A stretch of DNA of 64,000 nt from Marimicrobium sp913061115 (GTDB taxonomy: Bacteria; Pseudomonadota; Gammaproteobacteria; Pseudomonadales; Halieaceae), in assembly GCF_047729875.1 (NCBI RefSeq), contig NZ_CP159826.1, positions 3,472,001-3,536,000 on the forward strand, written 5' to 3'. The notes under the pieces were generated by a model. That model had not been told where the DNA came from. It did no database searches and saw only the letters and a program-made list of their open reading frames with translations. Below, piece by piece: positions 26,180-34,606 of this stretch (position 1 is the first letter of the stretch; each line of letters starts with the position of its first letter). Both the position numbers and the translations under genes were made by a program.

Positions 26180-27817
26180 ATGCGATTTGGCGTACTTAAA
26201 TTTTTATGCCTCGTTCTCACCTGCCTTGCCCTGTTGGCCTGCGGCGGCCGTGAATCCAATGTCGTTCAGGGCAATCGCGATGGCATATTGCACTTCGGAA
26301 ATGGCGCAGAACCACAGGGCTTGGATCCTCATGTTGTGACCGGAATTCCAGAAAGCCTGATTATTAATGCGCTCTTCGAAGGACTTACCGTCAAAAATCC
26401 GCACACCCTGGAATCAGAGCCGGGTGTAGCACAACGCTGGGACATCAGCGACGATGGCCTGACGATTACATTTCACCTCAACCCTGAGGCCAAGTGGTCC
26501 AACGGCGACCCCATGAACGCCGAGGATTATGTCTGGTCATGGCGGCGCGCGCTGAATCCCGCTATGGGTAATCAGTACGGTTATATGCTTTACCCACTGA
26601 AAAACGCCGAAGCGTTTGCCACCGGAAAAATACAAGACTTCTCTGACGTCGGCGTCAAGGCTATCGACGAACACACTCTACAGGTGCAACTCAACACACC
26701 CACGCCCTATTTCATACAACTCATGGACCATCACAGCACCTTCGCTCTGCACCGGCCTACCATCGAAAAGCACGGTAAAGCCACTGACCGCTTTACGCCT
26801 TGGACCAGAGTCGAGAATATCGTCAGTAATGGCGCTTTCCGCCTCAAGGACTGGCAACTAAACCGCCGCCTGAGTGTTGAAAAAAGTGACACCTATTGGG
26901 ACCGGGACCGAGTGCAACTTAACGGTATTGTGTTCTATCCCACAGAAAATATTGCCAGTGAAGAACGCATGTTTCGGGTGGAACAACTGCATTACACGCA
27001 GACCATTCCACTAGAGAAAATCCCCGTGTATCGCGCAATGAAAGACAGCCCGTATGCCAACGCACCTTATCTCGGCACGTACTACTATCTTCTCAATATC
27101 AATGAACCACCGCTGGATGATGTGCGCGTGCGGCAGGCACTTTCCATGGCACTGGATCGCGAACGTCTCAACAATACCGTGCTACACAAAAGTAATGTGC
27201 CAGCCTACAGCATTACGCCTCCCGGCACTTTGGGCTACCAGCCACCCAAAGTGTTCGACCACAATATAGAAGCCGCGCGAGAACTACTGGCAGAGGCGGG
27301 TTATCCTAACGGTAAAGGATGGCCGGGACTGGAACTCACCTATAATACCAGTGAAAGTCATCTGAAAATCGCAGTGGCGCTGCAACAGATGTGGAAAGAC
27401 GCACTCAACATCGACATCACGCTCACCAACCAAGAGTGGAAGGTCTATCTCGACTCAGTGGACCAGATGGATTTCCAGATGGCGCGGCGCGGATGGATAG
27501 GGGACTATGTTGACCCCAACAATTTCCTCGACCTGTTCCTGTGTGGCGGCGGCAACAACAGCACTGGTTTTTGCGACCCTGACTATGACGATATGATCCA
27601 GCATCAAGCGCCTCAAGCCAAGTCGCGGGAGGAGCGCTATGCAATCTTCCATCAGGCAGAGACACGGCTGATGGAACAGATGCCAATTATTCCTATCTAC
27701 ACCTATACCAGTAACCACCTGATCCACCCCAGTGTGCGGGGCTTGCCACCCAACCTGATGGATTACGTAAACTTCAGATACATCTGGCTGGATAAAAACC
27801 AGGAAGTCGCTGAGTAA
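26180..27817 (+). CDS. oppA: Peptide ABC transporter substrate-binding lipoprotein (OppA family)
   Basis: Periplasmic solute-binding protein (SBP_bac_5). Residues 1-21 form a lipoprotein signal with lipobox LALLAC (Cys21). The mature 525 residues show GAEPQGLDPHVVTGIPES, FHLNPEAKWSNGDPMNAEDYVWSWRRALNP, DDVRVRQALSMALDRERL and PIIPIYTYT. These are typical of OppA/MppA rather than the dipeptide branch. It is the first gene of a four-gene operon; its TAA stop overlaps the next ATG (TAATG). RBS is weak. Confidence 0.94.
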   Translation: MRFGVLKFLCLVLTCLALLACGGRESNVVQGNRDGILHFGNGAEPQGLDPHVVTGIPESLIINALFEGLTVKNPHTLESEPGVAQRWDISDDGLTITFHLNPEAKWSNGDPMNAEDYVWSWRRALNPAMGNQYGYMLYPLKNAEAFATGKIQDFSDVGVKAIDEHTLQVQLNTPTPYFIQLMDHHSTFALHRPTIEKHGKATDRFTPWTRVENIVSNGAFRLKDWQLNRRLSVEKSDTYWDRDRVQLNGIVFYPTENIASEERMFRVEQLHYTQTIPLEKIPVYRAMKDSPYANAPYLGTYYYLLNINEPPLDDVRVRQALSMALDRERLNNTVLHKSNVPAYSITPPGTLGYQPPKVFDHNIEAARELLAEAGYPNGKGWPGLELTYNTSESHLKIAVALQQMWKDALNIDITLTNQEWKVYLDSVDQMDFQMARRGWIGDYVDPNNFLDLFLCGGGNNSTGFCDPDYDDMIQHQAPQAKSREERYAIFHQAETRLMEQMPIIPIYTYTSNHLIHPSVRGLPPNLMDYVNFRYIWLDKNQEVAE

Positions 27818-28749
27818 TGTGGCGGTTTATCGTCTCTCGTCTATTACAAGCTATTCCAGTATTACTGGTGGTCATCACTGTGACCTTTTTCCTCATACGA
27901 ATGGCTCCTGGCGGACCCTTCGACAGCGAAAAGGCCGTTATCCCAGAGGTTAAGGCAGCACTTGAAGCCCAATACCGATTAAACCTGACGCTATTTGAGC
28001 AATACACTGCCTACCTAAATGATCTATCTCATGGGGACCTAGGACCCTCCTTTAAATACCCTGGGCGAAGCGTCAACGAGTTGATTGCGGCCGGCTTTCC
28101 CGTCACCGCAGAACTTGCGCTATACGCGCTGTTGGTAGCACTCGTCATCGGTGGTGTGGCCGGGGTCGTGGCCTCACTGAAGCCCAATACTGCGCAGGAC
28201 TATATCCCCATGTCCGTTGCCATGATCGGCATCTGCATGCCGTCACTTCTACTTGGACCGATCCTGATACTGGTCTTTGGCGTCTATCTGGATTGGCTGC
28301 CGGTTTCAGGCTGGGGCGACAGTCCGGGAGACAAGATATTGCCGGCGATTACGCTCGGGGCTGCCTATGCGGCCTACATCGCCAGACTCAGTCGGGCCGG
28401 CATGCTGGAAGTGATGTCGCAAGATTATATTCGCACCGCCCGTGCCAAGGGCCTCCCCGAGTGGCAGGTGGTCAGCCGTCACGCCCTGCGCGGCGGAATG
28501 ATTCCGGTCGTGGCATTCCTGGGACCGGCCTTCGCAGGGTTGCTGTCAGGTTCCTTTGTGGTTGAAACCATCTTCCAGATACCCGGTCTCGGTCGTTTCT
28601 ATGTGCAGGCCGCCTTCAATCGCGACTACACCATGATCCTGGGTTCTACGGTATTTCTGGCAACGCTCATCGTGGTTTTTAATCTGCTGTCCGACATACT
28701 CGCCGCTTGGATGAATCCGCGCCTGCGTAACCAGTTAAGGGCGCAGTAG
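27817..28749 (+). CDS. oppB: Oligopeptide ABC transporter permease OppB
   Basis: Inner-membrane permease with about six membrane segments. N-terminus MWRFIVSRLLQAIPVLLVVITVTFFLIRMAPGGPF is characteristic of OppB/DppB, and the cytoplasmic EAA loop is SQDYIRTARAKGLPEWQVVSRHALRGG. 310 residues. Start codon overlaps the oppA stop by 1 nt, and its stop overlaps a possible GTG start of oppC, indicating tight coupling. Confidence 0.95.
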   Translation: MWRFIVSRLLQAIPVLLVVITVTFFLIRMAPGGPFDSEKAVIPEVKAALEAQYRLNLTLFEQYTAYLNDLSHGDLGPSFKYPGRSVNELIAAGFPVTAELALYALLVALVIGGVAGVVASLKPNTAQDYIPMSVAMIGICMPSLLLGPILILVFGVYLDWLPVSGWGDSPGDKILPAITLGAAYAAYIARLSRAGMLEVMSQDYIRTARAKGLPEWQVVSRHALRGGMIPVVAFLGPAFAGLLSGSFVVETIFQIPGLGRFYVQAAFNRDYTMILGSTVFLATLIVVFNLLSDILAAWMNPRLRNQLRAQ

Positions 28750-29639
28750 TGATGACTGCACCGGCAATGAATAGTATCGCGCAAACGGAACAGGGGACCT
28801 CGCTATGGCGAGACGCTTGGCTGCGCCTGCGCCGCAATCGACTGGCCGTATTAGGACTCACGGTGTTATTGCTGTTCATTGTCATTGCTGCTGCCACCCC
28901 CTGGATTGCGCCTTATGATTATGCGCAGCAGGACCTGGAACTAGGCGCTACGCCACCGTCTGCAGCACACTGGTTGGGTACAGATATTTTCGGCCGCGAC
29001 CTGCTCACACAAATTATGTTCGGTGGCCGCATATCCTTGGCGGTAGGGTTTATTGCCACGGCCGTGGCTTTGTTGATTGGCGTAACTTGGGGCGCCATTG
29101 CCGGCTACATGGGCGGTCGCGTGGACACCGTAATGATGCGTCTAGTAGACATCATCTATGCCCTGCCTTTTATGATTTTTATTATCTTGTTGATGGTGGT
29201 ATTTGGCCGGAATATGCTGCTACTGTTTCTCGCGATCGGTGCCGTAGAGTGGCTGACGATGGCGCGTATTATGCGCTCACAGGTGCAGTCCCTGCGCCAA
29301 CAGGAATTTGTTGAGGCGGCGATCTCCCTGGGCCTGCCGACCGCCGCCATTATTCGCCGCTACCTAATCCCCAATGCACTAGGGCCCATTATCGTGTACA
29401 CCACGCTAACCATTCCCAGCGTCATGTTGTTGGAAGCTTTTCTTAGTTTCTTAGGCTTAGGCGTGCAGCCCCCCGAGACCTCATGGGGACTACTCATTTC
29501 GTATGGCGCAGAATCTATGGAGGAGTATCCCTGGCTATTATTGTTTCCTGGTCTTGCCCTGACGCTGACACTGTTTTCGCTTAATTTCCTCGGCGACGGA
29601 CTGCGCGACGCGCTGGACGTGCGCGGCGCAAAGGACTGA
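28749..29639 (+). CDS. oppC: Oligopeptide ABC transporter permease OppC
   Basis: Second permease of the complex, with N-terminal LWRDAWLRLRRNRLAVLGLTVL typical of OppC/DppC, then LGTDIFGRDLLTQIMFGGRISL and the EAA loop QQEFVEAAISLGLPTAAIIRRYLIPN. Start is either GTG 28749, overlapping the oppB stop, or ATG 28752; both give the same frame. About 296 residues. Confidence 0.95.
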   Translation: MMTAPAMNSIAQTEQGTSLWRDAWLRLRRNRLAVLGLTVLLLFIVIAAATPWIAPYDYAQQDLELGATPPSAAHWLGTDIFGRDLLTQIMFGGRISLAVGFIATAVALLIGVTWGAIAGYMGGRVDTVMMRLVDIIYALPFMIFIILLMVVFGRNMLLLFLAIGAVEWLTMARIMRSQVQSLRQQEFVEAAISLGLPTAAIIRRYLIPNALGPIIVYTTLTIPSVMLLEAFLSFLGLGVQPPETSWGLLISYGAESMEEYPWLLLFPGLALTLTLFSLNFLGDGLRDALDVRGAKD

Positions 29640-29643
29640 TCCG

Positions 29644-31239
29644 ATGCTTGAAGTACACAATCTAACCGTCAGTTTTGTCACTCGCATGGGGACCAACAAG
29701 GCCGTAGACAATGTCAGCTTTACCGTAGACTCCGGAAAGATCACTGCCATTATTGGTGAATCAGGCTCGGGGAAGTCAGTGGCCTGCTGCAGCCTACTAG
29801 GACTTATACCGCAGCCGCCCGGGCGCATCGATAGCGGCCGCGCCCTGTTTCAGGGTCAGGACCTGTTGCAGCTCAGCGAGGCCCAACTGCGCAAAATACG
29901 TGGGCGTGACATCGCCATGGTGTTTCAGGATCCCATGACCTGCCTTAACCCTTACATGACGGTTGGCGATCAGCTAATGGAGCCGCTGTTGTATCACAAA
30001 AAAGTATCCCGCGCCGACGCCCGCCCGCGCGCACTCGAACTGCTGGAAGAAGTCGGTATTCGAGACTGTGCCTCTGTCATCGACCACTATCCACACCAGT
30101 TCTCTGGCGGAATGCGCCAGCGGGTCATGATCGCGATGGCGCTGATCAATGAGCCGAAGCTGTTGATCGCAGACGAGCCGACCACGGCTTTAGATGTCAC
30201 CATACAAGCGCAAATACTTGAGCTGTTGGCGGACCTACAGAAACAGCGAGAGATTGGCATTGTCTTTATCAGTCACGATCTGGCAGTGATCGCCGACATC
30301 GCAGATCAGATTGTTGTGATGCAAGAGGGTAAGGTGGTAGAGACCGGAAGCTGCCACGATATCTTCCACAACGCCCAGCATCCTTACACCCAAAAACTGT
30401 TGGGGGCGATTCCTAGGGGTGGCAAGCAAACTACATTACCACCCTCAGCACCACTGCTTCAGATTCGAAATTTGTGTACCTGGTTTCAACAGGGCAACGC
30501 ACCGGTAAAGGCCGTTGACGATGTGAGTTTCGATATCTATCGTGGTGAAGTTCTGGGTCTGGTAGGAGAGTCAGGCAGTGGAAAGTCCACCATCGGGCGC
30601 TCAATTTTGCGCCTCATTAAAACCACCTCCGGGCAGGTCACCTTTGATGGAATCGACGTCACTGAATTACGCCCCAGCGATCTTAAAATCCTGCGGCGCA
30701 GAATGCAGTTTATTTTTCAGGACCCGTTCGCCTCACTGAATCCACGTATGACAGTGTATGAGACACTGGCTGAACCACTTTTACTGCACGGCATCAAAAG
30801 TCGAAGTACCGTCGCAGCTAGCGTGCTACAGCTAATGGATGACGTAGGCCTGGCTCGCGCATTCGCGCGCAAGTACCCCCACGAATTTTCCGGTGGCCAG
30901 CGCCAGCGCATTGCCATTGGCCGCGCTCTGGCCACACGTCCTGAGTTTGTAGTGGCCGACGAACCGGTTTCCGCTCTGGATGTCACCATTCAGGCGCAAA
31001 TACTGGAACTGATGCGGGAGCTGGGACGCGAATATGGGCTCACCATGCTCTTTATCTCGCATGACTTGGCAGTTGTGCGTCAACTCGCAGATCGCATTGT
31101 GGTGCTGCAGGCAGGGAAAGTTGTTGAGCAGGCCAGCGCCTGGAATTTATTCGAACACCCGCAACAGGCGTACACCCGTCAATTGTTGCAGTCGATTCCC
31201 GGTCGCTCCCTGATGGGGGCCGAGCTTGATCGTGCTTGA
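29644..31239 (+). CDS. Fused OppD-OppF ABC ATPase
   Basis: Two ABC ATPase modules in one 531-residue chain (compare YejF/GsiA). Module 1: Walker A GESGSGKS (residues 38-45), signature FSGGMRQR and Walker B LLIADEPTTALD. Module 2: GESGSGKSTIGRS (~310), FSGGQRQRIAIGRALA, FVVADEPVSALD. Each has the oligopeptide_HPY-type region (HPYTQKLL, QQAYTRQLL). It energises the OppABC importer, so no separate oppD or oppF is needed. A 10-bp unit is tandemly repeated three times across the stop codon. Confidence 0.95.
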   Translation: MLEVHNLTVSFVTRMGTNKAVDNVSFTVDSGKITAIIGESGSGKSVACCSLLGLIPQPPGRIDSGRALFQGQDLLQLSEAQLRKIRGRDIAMVFQDPMTCLNPYMTVGDQLMEPLLYHKKVSRADARPRALELLEEVGIRDCASVIDHYPHQFSGGMRQRVMIAMALINEPKLLIADEPTTALDVTIQAQILELLADLQKQREIGIVFISHDLAVIADIADQIVVMQEGKVVETGSCHDIFHNAQHPYTQKLLGAIPRGGKQTTLPPSAPLLQIRNLCTWFQQGNAPVKAVDDVSFDIYRGEVLGLVGESGSGKSTIGRSILRLIKTTSGQVTFDGIDVTELRPSDLKILRRRMQFIFQDPFASLNPRMTVYETLAEPLLLHGIKSRSTVAASVLQLMDDVGLARAFARKYPHEFSGGQRQRIAIGRALATRPEFVVADEPVSALDVTIQAQILELMRELGREYGLTMLFISHDLAVVRQLADRIVVLQAGKVVEQASAWNLFEHPQQAYTRQLLQSIPGRSLMGAELDRA

Positions 31240-31250
31240 TCGCGCTTGAT
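31221..31250 (+). repeat. Three tandem copies of CGNGCTTGAT across a stop codon
   Basis: cgagcttgat, cgtgcttgat, cgcgcttgat are consecutive 10-mers differing only at the third base. The stop of the OppDF gene (31237-31239) lies in the second copy. The unit is not a multiple of three, so unit gain or loss would alter the C-terminus. Confidence 0.7.
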
Positions 31251-31337
31251 TATGTCTAGCTTGCCCGCTGAACCAGAGGCTGTGTGTGCTACGCTTAACA
31301 GCGGTCAGGCTAATAAAATTTAAAACAGGGACTTTTG

Positions 31338-31781
31338 ATGCTAGACATTATTGCCAATTCATCCACAGCGGTCGATCCGGTAGTGCATGCTATCGAGCAC
31401 TCGGTTGCACCGGCTTTTTTACTGACCGGAATCGGGGCTTTATTATCCGTCCTAACTAATCGCCTTGCGCGAGTCGTCGATCGTTTCCGCGCGCTCAATA
31501 CCAAACAAAAAGAAGGCCTCGACTTTCGTAGAGAAAAAACCACCTTGGCACAGCGCGCGCGACTCATTCAGTGGGCTATCAGTTTGTGCACCGTTGCTGC
31601 GCTACTAATTTGTATTGTTATCGCCGCATTATTTATTGGGTCATCGTTGGATGTCGCTCCATCTGGGATCATTGAGCTTTTGTTTATTGCCGCCATGCTT
31701 GGGGTCATCAGCGGCCTTTTGTGTTTTCTGCGCGAAATTCGTTTGGCCACCGGAGTCATTGAGTTGTCGAGCGAGAACTAA
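31338..31781 (+). CDS. DUF2721 family membrane protein
   Basis: A 147-residue integral membrane protein with three predicted membrane segments (APAFLLTGIGALLSVLTNRLA, ISLCTVAALLICIVIAALFI, IIELLFIAAMLGVISGLLCFL) and the DUF2721 signature NRLARVVDRFRAL after the first segment. Function is unknown. ATG 31338 is chosen since AGGG lies 7 nt upstream; a TTG one codon earlier is possible. Monocistronic by appearance, about 100 nt after the Opp operon. Confidence 0.85.
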   Translation: MLDIIANSSTAVDPVVHAIEHSVAPAFLLTGIGALLSVLTNRLARVVDRFRALNTKQKEGLDFRREKTTLAQRARLIQWAISLCTVAALLICIVIAALFIGSSLDVAPSGIIELLFIAAMLGVISGLLCFLREIRLATGVIELSSEN

Positions 31782-31992
31782 ATGTTAGTCGAGTTCGGGT
31801 TTGGGCGAACGGTTCTGGCGACAGGCAATACAGTTCACAAAAGTATCGTTTCTTATACTCTTGAGATACCGTTTTAGTCTGGACAGTATAGGCTGTCACG
31901 TAGACTTAAGCCTGATGGTACTTGAGGCCGATTCTGCCATTTAGACGAAGCGCAAATCATCCACACCACACCTCTTTGGAGAAGGGACGCTA

Positions 31993-32952
31993 ATGAGCTA
32001 CAATTACGATCCTGAATTGGCATCCCTGCTGGAATTTTTGCCGGACGTATCATTGGGCATCAGCGAGCCCGTTAAAGCACGTGCCGGTTTTCTGGAATTG
32101 GTCGCACAGCTTAATGCGGATATCGACCAACACGGCGTTGCCATTCATAACCGCAGTATTCCCGGGCCGACGGGTGCTCCGGATGTGGCGATACGTCTAT
32201 ACTCGCCCGAGGGACTGGAGCAGGCAGTGCCGGCAATACTGCACATTCATGGCGGCGGCTTTGTCATAGGCGACCTAGACAGTGAACTGGGATCTTGTGT
32301 CGCCTTATGTCGCCAGTTGGGCGTTGTCGTAGTCTCAGTCGACTACCGACTCGCGCCAGAGACACCGTATCCTGGACCGCTAGAGGATTGTTATGCCGCC
32401 CTTGAATGGGTGAGTAGCAACAGCGCACAACTGAGTACAGACCCCACACGAATCGCCGTTTTCGGACAGAGCGCGGGCGGCGGACTTGCCGCCGCAACCT
32501 GCCTCTTGGCCAAGGATCGCGACGGTCCGGATATCTGCTTTCAGTATTTGGGCATCCCCGAGCTGGACGACCGTTTGCAAACGCCCAGCATGCAGCGCTT
32601 TGTTGATACTCCTATGTGGAATCGGCCGAACGCTGAGCTAAGCTGGGACTTTTACCTGGGCGATCAGTACCAGCGCGGTGCAGATGATGTGCCTTACCAT
32701 GCTGCGCCGGCTCGCGCGGAGGATCTTACGGGCCTGCCGCCAGCCTACATCAGTACGATGGAATTCGATCCGCTGCGCGATGAAGGTGTACAGTACGCTC
32801 TAAACTTGATGCAAGCAGGCGTCGCCACTGAATTACACAGCTTTCCTGGGACCTTCCACGGCTCCGCGCTTTTCTCTACGGCCCAAGTGAGTCAGCGCGA
32901 GTCAGTAGAAATGTTTGCCGTTCTGCGGCGCGCATTGCACATTGAGCACTGA
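31993..32952 (+). CDS. Alpha/beta hydrolase, HSL-type esterase
   Basis: Carboxylesterase of the hormone-sensitive-lipase family (319 residues). Oxyanion-hole motif HIHGGGFVIGD, YRLAPETPYPGPLEDC, nucleophile in GQSAGGGLAA, acid in FDPLRDEG and catalytic His in FPGTFHGS are all present. No signal peptide, so it acts in the cytoplasm on short acyl esters. GGAGAAGGGA lies before the ATG. The acyl-CoA synthetase gene starts 37 nt later, so the pair could release and then activate a carboxylic acid. Confidence 0.92.
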   Translation: MSYNYDPELASLLEFLPDVSLGISEPVKARAGFLELVAQLNADIDQHGVAIHNRSIPGPTGAPDVAIRLYSPEGLEQAVPAILHIHGGGFVIGDLDSELGSCVALCRQLGVVVVSVDYRLAPETPYPGPLEDCYAALEWVSSNSAQLSTDPTRIAVFGQSAGGGLAAATCLLAKDRDGPDICFQYLGIPELDDRLQTPSMQRFVDTPMWNRPNAELSWDFYLGDQYQRGADDVPYHAAPARAEDLTGLPPAYISTMEFDPLRDEGVQYALNLMQAGVATELHSFPGTFHGSALFSTAQVSQRESVEMFAVLRRALHIEH

Positions 32953-32989
32953 AAAAACGTAACCATAACCCCTGATATCTGGAGACACC

Positions 32990-34570
32990 ATGACCGCCGA
33001 CGCATTACACCACCAGCCCCTTATGCCTGATCTGCTTATCGATGGCCTCAATCGCTATAACGACGAGCCGTGCTTGTTCCTCGGTGACAAAGTCGCCACT
33101 TACAAGGATGTGCGCGAGAGTGCCAGCCAGATGGTGCAGGCCCTTCAATCCAAAGGCTTGGGCGTAGGAAGCAGAATTGCCATCATTTCCACCAACCGTC
33201 CAGAAGTGCTATCAAATATCGCCGCGATGCAACTCAACGGGTGTATCGGTACGCCTCTGCACCCTCTGGGGTCAGTCGATGATCATGCGTACGTACTGGA
33301 AGCCGCCGAAATCGAAACGCTCATCTTTGATACTTCCGTGTTTACAGAATTAGCGGAGGCGCTAAAGCAGCGCGTGCCGACATTGAAAAATCTGCTGGGC
33401 TTTGGCCCAAGTGAGGTGGGTGACGATTATCTGGCGTTGGCGGCAACTTTTGAGCCAAAACCCTTAGTCGCTCCAGACGTCTCGCCGGACGATATCGCCT
33501 CAGTCAATTTCACCGGCGGCACGACGGGTAAACCCAAAGGCGTGATGAGCACCTACAGCGTGACCTCCTATATGACGCAAATTCAGATGGCCGAATGGGA
33601 ATTCCCCGAGGAACTGCGCATGCTTATGGCGACGCCGCTGTCGCATGCAGCCGCGGCCTTCTTCGTCCCAGTACTGCAAAAAGGCGGTGCGTTCTATGTC
33701 ATGCAGGGCTTCAGCCCCGATGAGTTCTTCGACATGGTAGAACAACACAACATCACCTGCACTATGTTGGTCCCGGTAATGCTGTATTTCCTGCTGGACT
33801 CGCCGCGGTCTGCAACCGCCAACATGTCCAGCATGGAAACCATTTTCTACGGCGCCTCCGCGATGAACCCGACTCGCCTAGTGGAAGGCATTAACAAGTG
33901 GGGCCAGATTTTCTACCAGTTTTTCGGCCAGTCAGAGTGCCCGATGGTCATCTCAAACATGACCAGAAAGGAGCACGACCTGTCCAAGCCCGAGCGCTTA
34001 TCCTCCTGCGGTCGTCCCAGCCCGTGGATTCACTTGAGCCTGCGCGATCCCGAGGGCAATGAGGTGCCACGCGGAGAGCCTGGCGAAATCTGTATTCGCG
34101 GTCCTCTGATTATGAAAGGCTACAAGGATATGCCAGAACAAACTGCCGAGGCGTTTGCCGGCGGATGGCTACACACGGGGGATGTCGGCAAGTTGGACGA
34201 CGATGGCTTTCTCTATATCGTAGATCGCACCAAGGACATGATCGTTACCGGCGGTTTCAATGTATTCCCACGCGAAGTCGAGGATGTCCTAGGTACACAC
34301 GAAGCAGTCGGGCAGGTTGTCGTCATCGGCGTCCCCGATGAGCAGTGGGGCGAAGCCGTAAAAGCCGTTATCGTGCTCAAACCCGACTTTGAGGCCAGCG
34401 AGGAACTCATATCGTCCATGCAGGCACTGGTGAAAAAAGCCAAGGGTTCGGTGCAGTCACCCAAGTCTATCGATTTCGTAGCGGCTATTCCGCTAACGCC
34501 GGTGGGTAAACCTGACAAGAAAACGGTGCGGGCACAGTATTGGGTGGATAGTGATCGTGGTGTTGGCTAA
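32990..34570 (+). CDS. AMP-dependent acyl-CoA synthetase/ligase
   Basis: Adenylate-forming ligase (526 residues) that activates a carboxylic acid to its CoA thioester. AMP-binding P-loop FTGGTTGKPKGVM, YGASAMNP, QFFGQSE, GWLHTGDVGKLDDDG, the hinge VDRTKDMIVTGGFNVFPREVE, and the C-terminal catalytic lysine in TPVGKPDKK are all visible. RBS GGAG lies before the ATG. It lies directly behind the HSL esterase. The chain length or ring type of the substrate is not deducible; many relatives are feruloyl- or medium-chain-CoA synthetases. Confidence 0.92.
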   Translation: MTADALHHQPLMPDLLIDGLNRYNDEPCLFLGDKVATYKDVRESASQMVQALQSKGLGVGSRIAIISTNRPEVLSNIAAMQLNGCIGTPLHPLGSVDDHAYVLEAAEIETLIFDTSVFTELAEALKQRVPTLKNLLGFGPSEVGDDYLALAATFEPKPLVAPDVSPDDIASVNFTGGTTGKPKGVMSTYSVTSYMTQIQMAEWEFPEELRMLMATPLSHAAAAFFVPVLQKGGAFYVMQGFSPDEFFDMVEQHNITCTMLVPVMLYFLLDSPRSATANMSSMETIFYGASAMNPTRLVEGINKWGQIFYQFFGQSECPMVISNMTRKEHDLSKPERLSSCGRPSPWIHLSLRDPEGNEVPRGEPGEICIRGPLIMKGYKDMPEQTAEAFAGGWLHTGDVGKLDDDGFLYIVDRTKDMIVTGGFNVFPREVEDVLGTHEAVGQVVVIGVPDEQWGEAVKAVIVLKPDFEASEELISSMQALVKKAKGSVQSPKSIDFVAAIPLTPVGKPDKKTVRAQYWVDSDRGVG

Positions 34571-34606
34571 GCGCTATCCATTTTTTTCCTCGGTTGAGGG
34601 GCCGTC

